Source of the DNA: Reyranella sp.
GTDB lineage: Bacteria; Pseudomonadota; Alphaproteobacteria; Reyranellales; Reyranellaceae
Direction: 5' to 3'
NCBI GenBank assembly: GCA_022844015.1
Contig: JALHMO010000005.1
Coordinates: 1 to 64,000, forward strand
DNA length: 64,000 bases
Shown: positions 62,848 to 64,000 of the stretch, piece after piece
How positions within the stretch are numbered: position 1 is the stretch's first letter
How the letters are laid out: each line of letters begins with the position of its first letter
Made by a program: the position numbers and the translations under genes
The notes under the pieces: model-generated
What the model was told of the DNA's origin: nothing
Seen by the model: only the letters and a program-made list of their open reading frames with translations
Databases searched by the model: none

Positions 62848-64000
62848 CTATTCGGCGGGCGCCGCCGGCGCGGCGCGCCGCGAGCGCCTGCTCCAGGCGG
62901 CCCGCCAGTTCATGCCGGCGAGCTTGTCGAGCCAGATGTAGACGACGGGCGTGATGAACAGCGTCAGCAGCTGCGACACCAGGAGGCCGCCGACGACCGT
63001 GATGCCGAGCGGCTGGCGCAGCTCGGCGCCGGCGCCTGCGCCGATCGCGATCGGCAAGGCACCCAGCAGGGCGCAGGCGGTGGTCATCATGATCGGGCGG
63101 AAGCGCAGCCTCGCGGCCTCGACGATCGCCTGCTCGGCCGACGCACCCTGAGCACGCCGATCGATCGCGAAATCGACCATCATGATGGCGTTCTTCTTGA
63201 CGATGCCGATCAGCATGACGACGCCGATCATGGCGATGACGCTGAGATCCATGTCGAACATCATGAGGATCAGCAGCGCCCCGATGCCCGCCGACGGCAG
63301 GCCGGACAGGATGGTCAACGGGTGAATGAAGCTCTCGTAGAGGATGCCGAGGATGATGTAGATCACCAGCACCGCGGCGAACAGCAGCAGGCCCTGGTTA
63401 GCGACAGCCTGCTGGAAGACCTGCGCGCTGCCCTCGAAGCTGGTGGCGATGTTCGGAGGCAGCCCGACGTCGGCCGCGGCCGCCTGGATCTCCGCGACGG
63501 CCTGGCCGAGCGCGACGCCCGGCGCCAGGTTGAAGGAGACGATCACCGAGGGCAGCTGGGCGATGTGGTTGACCGTGAGCGACGTCGGCTTGTCGCTGCG
63601 CTTGGCGACGGTATCGAGCGGCACCAGCGCGCCGCTCGGCGTGCGCACCTGCATGCGGCGAAGCACGTCGTTGACGTCGGCGTACTTGGGATCCGCCTCG
63701 AGGATCACCTGGTAGGTGTCGTCCGGGGCATAGATGGTCGAGACCTGACGGCTGCCGAAGGCGGAGTACAGGAGCAGGCGGATCTGATCGACCGACAGGC
63801 CGAGACGGGAGGCGGTGTCACGGTCGACATCGATGACCGTGGAGCGCGCGCGCACCTGCAGGTCCGAGTTGACGTCGAGGATCTGCGGGATGCGCCGCAT
63901 GCGCTGCTCCATGAGCGGGGCGTACTCGCGCAACGTGGCGAGGTCGCTCGAGCGCATGCCGAATTGATACTGCGCGCGGGTCTGGGTCGTGCCGAGGTTG
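62848..64000 (-). CDS. RND efflux transporter permease, C-terminal part (continues beyond window)
   Basis: Partial gene; about 384 C-terminal residues are seen, and the frame continues past base 64000. Family landmarks: VIDVDRDTASRLGLSVDQIR, VPLDTVAKRS, YIILGILYESFIHPLTILSGLPSAGIGAL, GIVKKNAIMMVDFAI and FRPIMMTTACALLGALPIAIG, all typical of AcrB/MdtB-like hydrophobe/amphiphile efflux pumps with hydrophobic helices 8-12. Its periplasmic adaptor should lie upstream outside the window. Confidence 0.93.
   Translation of the reverse strand, partial: NLGTTQTRAQYQFGMRSSDLATLREYAPLMEQRMRRIPQILDVNSDLQVRARSTVIDVDRDTASRLGLSVDQIRLLLYSAFGSRQVSTIYAPDDTYQVILEADPKYADVNDVLRRMQVRTPSGALVPLDTVAKRSDKPTSLTVNHIAQLPSVIVSFNLAPGVALGQAVAEIQAAAADVGLPPNIATSFEGSAQVFQQAVANQGLLLFAAVLVIYIILGILYESFIHPLTILSGLPSAGIGALLILMMFDMDLSVIAMIGVVMLIGIVKKNAIMMVDFAIDRRAQGASAEQAIVEAARLRFRPIMMTTACALLGALPIAIGAGAGAELRQPLGITVVGGLLVSQLLTLFITPVVYIWLDKLAGMNWRAAWSRRSRRAAPAAPAE

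Overview
The window is a high-GC chromosomal segment from an alphaproteobacterium, probably a soil or freshwater heterotroph. The best taxonomic evidence is the purB / DUF1476 (F1-ATPase zeta inhibitor) / purC-purS-purQ-purL / BolA / monothiol glutaredoxin neighbourhood. The many solitary solute-binding proteins, amidohydrolases, short-chain dehydrogenases and VOC proteins recall Reyranella- or Bradyrhizobium-like genomes; the genus is inference. I saw no rRNA, tRNA, CRISPR array, prophage or intact insertion sequence.

Layout. 0-4.6 kb: Bug/TctC binding protein, CmcJ/NvfI-type oxygenase, SDR, and a Phd/VapBC toxin-antitoxin pair. 4.7-9.4 kb: a three-gene molybdoenzyme operon (catalytic, four-cluster FeS and DmsC-type membrane subunits) without Tat signals, best read as a SoeABC sulfite dehydrogenase. 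9.7-14.3 kb: glyoxalase II-like hydrolase, two amidohydrolases and an SGNH-fold protein lacking its catalytic residues. 14.3-17.9 kb: a polyamine-type ABC importer. 18-19.4 kb: a GFA-fold protein without the catalytic cysteines and two VOC proteins. 19.6-27 kb: an end-joining island with Ku, a Ku-linked BRCT-like/TPR protein and a 1,072-residue LigD carrying a second, degenerate polymerase domain. 27-38.5 kb: hydrolases, DUF72, an ArsR/SRPBCC operon, a transglutaminase-like protein, DUF899, VOC, GGCT, a membrane adenylate cyclase, an HSL esterase with TetR, an FAH-family enzyme and a HAD phosphatase. 38.6-50.8 kb: purine synthesis genes, with about 5 kb of unrelated genes (MaoC-like, Tat beta-carbonic anhydrase, glycosyltransferase, methyltransferase, crotonase, diiron protein) between DUF1476 and purC. 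50.8-52.1 kb: hairpin, a 22-bp tandem repeat and a broken AAA/DUF4143 ATPase. 52-64 kb: LigB-type dioxygenase, two inverted paralogous family-5 binding proteins around a flavodoxin/HxlR pair and an NMT1-type binding protein/FAD oxidoreductase pair, then an amidohydrolase, a DUF3225/amidase pair and the C-terminal part of an RND pump.

How genes work together. Operons with 1-4 base overlaps (GTGA, ATGA, TGATG) mark units that are probably translationally coupled: soeABC, the ABC importer, purSQL, vapBC, SRPBCC-transglutaminase, MaoC-carbonic anhydrase and cyclase-GGCT. The main themes are uptake and catabolism of organic and amide compounds, one respiratory molybdoenzyme, DNA end joining and purine synthesis. 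A recurring oddity is the number of conserved folds with altered catalytic residues: LigD second POL domain, SGNH protein, GFA protein, crotonase and VapC. A family of long intergenic hairpins recurs between genes.
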